From contig JAKVKI010000019.1 of NCBI GenBank assembly GCA_022486585.1, forward strand, positions 1 through 34,613: a DNA stretch of 34,613 nt. The letters are read 5' to 3'. The notes under the pieces were generated by a model. The model saw only the letters and a program-made list of their open reading frames with translations. It searched no databases and was not told the origin of the DNA. This stretch comes from Megasphaera sp. Its GTDB lineage: Bacteria; Bacillota; Negativicutes; Veillonellales; Megasphaeraceae. Position 1 is the first letter of the stretch, and every line of letters starts with the position of its first letter. Shown one piece after another: positions 32,955 through 34,613 of this stretch. The position numbers and the translations under genes are program-made.

Positions 32955-33542
32955 TTATTTCAAATGGTGACTGCCCCGTTCGGTCATGGGGATACCTTGT
33001 TTACAAAGAGGGCATTCTTCCGGTTTATAGGTAGGCACCGTCAAATGCAACAGCGCCTGGACCTGATCTTGCGGTACCCCGAATTCTGCCTTGCCGCCGC
33101 TGCGATCTACGAGAAGGCCAACACCGACAATGACACCGCCGGCTTTTTTAACAACATTGACAACTTCCTGGACGGAACCACCGGTCGTAACAATGTCTTC
33201 TACAATAAGGACTCGTTCGCCCGGTTCAATATGGAAACCGCGACGCAGCGTCATCACACCATTTTCACGTTCTGTGAAAATGGCCCGTGTCCCCAAGGCT
33301 TTGCCAACTTCATGCGCCAGGAGGATACCGCCAGTCATTGGTCCCATAACGGTCTGTACCTGCTGATCTTTGAATCGCGCTGCCAATTCTTTGCAGAGCT
33401 TTTCCGTATATTCCGGATGCTGCAGGACATTGAACTTTTCAACATATAACGGGCTATGCAATCCTGATGTAAGGAGAAAATGACCTTCCAACACTGCCTT
33501 TGTTTCTACTAGTAATTGCCGTACTTCTTCTTCTGTCATCAT
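32955..33542 (-). CDS. pyrE: Orotate phosphoribosyltransferase (PyrE, Thermus-type)
   Basis: This 195-residue enzyme adds phosphoribose from PRPP to orotate. The PRPP loop is VLIVEDIVTTGGS, and MGPMTGGILLAHEVGKALG and FTERENGVMTLRRGF form the substrate site. The C-terminal CPLCKQGIPM is typical of the Thermus-type subfamily. The open frame starts at 33578, but MTEEEVRQLL at 33542 (or the adjacent ATG at 33539) fits the family, with GGAG about nine bases upstream. It lies 94 bp after pyrF and before the unrecognised membrane protein. The gap shows no PyrR loop or terminator. Confidence 0.95.
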   Translation of the reverse strand: MMTEEEVRQLLVETKAVLEGHFLLTSGLHSPLYVEKFNVLQHPEYTEKLCKELAARFKDQQVQTVMGPMTGGILLAHEVGKALGTRAIFTERENGVMTLRRGFHIEPGERVLIVEDIVTTGGSVQEVVNVVKKAGGVIVGVGLLVDRSGGKAEFGVPQDQVQALLHLTVPTYKPEECPLCKQGIPMTERGSHHLK

Positions 33543-33636
33543 AATACCTGTCTCCATTCCGCCGCTGCTGCGACTCAACTTTTATGCACCATCTATACGT
33601 ATACCACAAGGATATATACACGTACGATCATCAAAA

Positions 33637-34353
33637 TTAAGGTATGTCCTTGATTTCTGCAGTAATTTTACGAACCGCTGCTACAGGATCCGCTGCTTTT
33701 GTAATGGGCCGGCCAATAACCAAATGCGAAGCTCCATCTGTCAGCGCCTGCGCCGGAGTCGTAAACCGCTTCTGGTCGTTGGCGACAGCAAAAGACGGAC
33801 GTATACCCGGTGTGACGATAAGAAAATCAGGACCATTCATCTGCCGGATTTCCTTCGCTTCATACGGCGACGATACAGTCCCATCAATACCTGCTTCTTT
33901 AGCTAATTTAGCTAAGCCTTTTACAGTATGGGCGATATCGTATTTACCACCGATTTCCTGCCAGGCCGCTTCATCTATACTCGTCAGGATAGTAACTGCC
34001 AGCAACCGCGGTCGCTTGATACCAAGTTTCACAGCTTCATCGGCTACGGCTTCTGATGCCGCTTCCATCATGGCTCTGCCGCCAGTCCCATGAATCGTCA
34101 TCAAATCAGCTCCAAGGCGCGTCAAGGCCCGCAGACTTTGGCCTACGGTATTTGGAATATCATGAAGTTTCAAATCAAGAAATACATATTTCCCCTGACT
34201 CTTTAAATAACGAATCGCGTCAGGACCTGCACTGTAGAATAATTCCATGCCAACTTTATAAAAAGAAATACTGTCACCCAGCATCGTGACAAGGTGTTTC
34301 ATATCATCCAGCGAATGTACGTCTAACGCTGTAATAATGCGGTTATCTGCCAT
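33637..34353 (-). CDS. pyrF: Orotidine-5'-phosphate decarboxylase (PyrF)
   Basis: This 238-residue TIM-barrel enzyme makes UMP. It opens RIITALDV, has the catalytic array Asp60-Lys62-Asp65 in FLDLKLHDIPNTV, and the phosphate-binding segments VTPGIRPS and VIGRPITKAADP near the C-terminus. The ATG has an AGGAGGGG ribosome site. It is first in a pyrF-pyrE-membrane protein unit. Unlike pyrBC-carAB, its leader has no PyrR loop, so the two pyrimidine units are controlled differently here. Confidence 0.96.
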   Translation of the reverse strand: MADNRIITALDVHSLDDMKHLVTMLGDSISFYKVGMELFYSAGPDAIRYLKSQGKYVFLDLKLHDIPNTVGQSLRALTRLGADLMTIHGTGGRAMMEAASEAVADEAVKLGIKRPRLLAVTILTSIDEAAWQEIGGKYDIAHTVKGLAKLAKEAGIDGTVSSPYEAKEIRQMNGPDFLIVTPGIRPSFAVANDQKRFTTPAQALTDGASHLVIGRPITKAADPVAAVRKITAEIKDIP

Positions 34354-34392
34354 TCATACCCCTCCTGTTTACATATTAGGCATATCTAAGTA

Positions 34393-34421
34393 ATTATATC
34401 ATTAAACAGGCCCCTTGAAAA
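34393..34421 (-). promoter_or_regulatory. Promoter of the pyrF-pyrE unit
   Basis: Minus-strand TATAAT (34393-34398) is a perfect -10 and a weak -35, TTTTCA (34416-34421), is 17 bp upstream. It follows immediately after the tuf terminator. Confidence 0.6.
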
Positions 34422-34424
34422 GCA

Positions 34425-34454
34425 AAAAGCAGCTTGCATTTGCAAGCTGCTTTT
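34425..34454 (-). terminator. Perfect 14-bp-stem terminator after tuf
   Basis: AAAAGCAGCTTGCA and TGCAAGCTGCTTTT are exact reverse complements around TT. On the minus strand the stem runs into a T-rich tail. It ends the EF-Tu transcript 28 bp past its stop codon. Confidence 0.92.
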
Positions 34455-34482
34455 CTCATATGAGATATATCGTTCAATAAGA

Positions 34483-34613
34483 TTAGCCTTCGATTTCAGA
34501 TACGACACCAGCGCCTACTGTACGGCCGCCTTCGCGGATAGCGAAACGGAGACCTGCTTCAATAGCGATCGGTGTGATCAAGGAAACGTCCATCTTTACG
34601 TTATCGCCAGGCA
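34483..34613 (-). CDS. tuf: Elongation factor Tu, C-terminal end (partial, cut by the right edge)
   Basis: Only the last 42 or so codons are present: [42 protein letters not shown] and stop, split here as [29 protein letters not shown] and [13 protein letters not shown]. This is the conserved end of domain 3 of EF-Tu, which carries aminoacyl-tRNA to the ribosome. A perfect terminator follows. The gene continues beyond the window. Confidence 0.97.
   Translation of the reverse strand, partial: PGDNVKMDVSLITPIAIEAGLRFAIREGGRTVGAGVVSEIEG

Noticed and set aside
1-34613. tRNA, rRNA or CRISPR elements
   Set aside because: I saw no tRNA cloverleaf, rRNA-like sequence or regularly spaced repeats, though tRNA genes are hard to exclude by eye.

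Overview
The window reads as chromosomal DNA from a diderm Firmicute of the Negativicutes, most like a Megasphaera/Veillonellaceae relative. This is an inference. The regulation is Firmicute-style (T-box, SAM-I riboswitch, PyrR attenuator, ARG box), yet there is an RND efflux pump, which needs an outer membrane. Nearly every gene is on the minus strand. No tRNA, rRNA, CRISPR array, insertion sequence or phage gene was seen, so this is mostly core metabolism with a few unusual arrangements.

Layout from left to right. Positions 1-4643 hold a MarR-regulated RND pump: marR, a lipoprotein adaptor, and a permease cut by the left edge. Its promoter is buried in a perfect 12-bp palindrome. Positions 4789-13317 hold a long minus-strand array that starts at a T-box leader whose specifier codon I read as TGG (tryptophan). 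The order is ECF ATPase, EcfT, a fusion of a TrpP-like S component with a second ECF ATPase, a GDSL hydrolase, a gluconate 5-dehydrogenase-type SDR, a small alarmone synthetase, a response regulator, a histidine kinase and DAHP synthase. A C_GCAxxG_C_C protein lies just upstream.

Positions 13917-15927 are the only clear plus-strand operon: a SAM-I riboswitch, a MetQ-like lipoprotein and metF, ending in a bidirectional terminator. Next come an SpeF-type ornithine decarboxylase, a chloramphenicol-acetyltransferase-like protein and a 54-residue exported peptide.

Positions 19287-23274 are an arginine operon, argC - argJ-like - argB - argD, from a consensus promoter overlapped by an ARG box. The argJ-position gene is short and has lost the recognisable catalytic motifs. 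Positions 23465-30133 are pyrB-pyrC-carA-carB behind a PyrR-type attenuator with two PyrR-binding loops. The rest is an EamA transporter with a stalk-domain protein and a 99-residue acidic protein, then pyrF-pyrE with an unrecognised membrane protein, and the 3' end of tuf at the right edge.

The common theme is amino-acid and nucleotide supply under RNA-level control. Ornithine and carbamoyl phosphate from the arg and car genes could feed arginine, pyrimidines and, through ornithine decarboxylase, putrescine. The strongest candidates for something undescribed are the Trp T-box/S-A fusion transporter array, which contains an alarmone synthetase-two-component unit and ends in aroF, and the degenerate ArgJ in the arginine operon.
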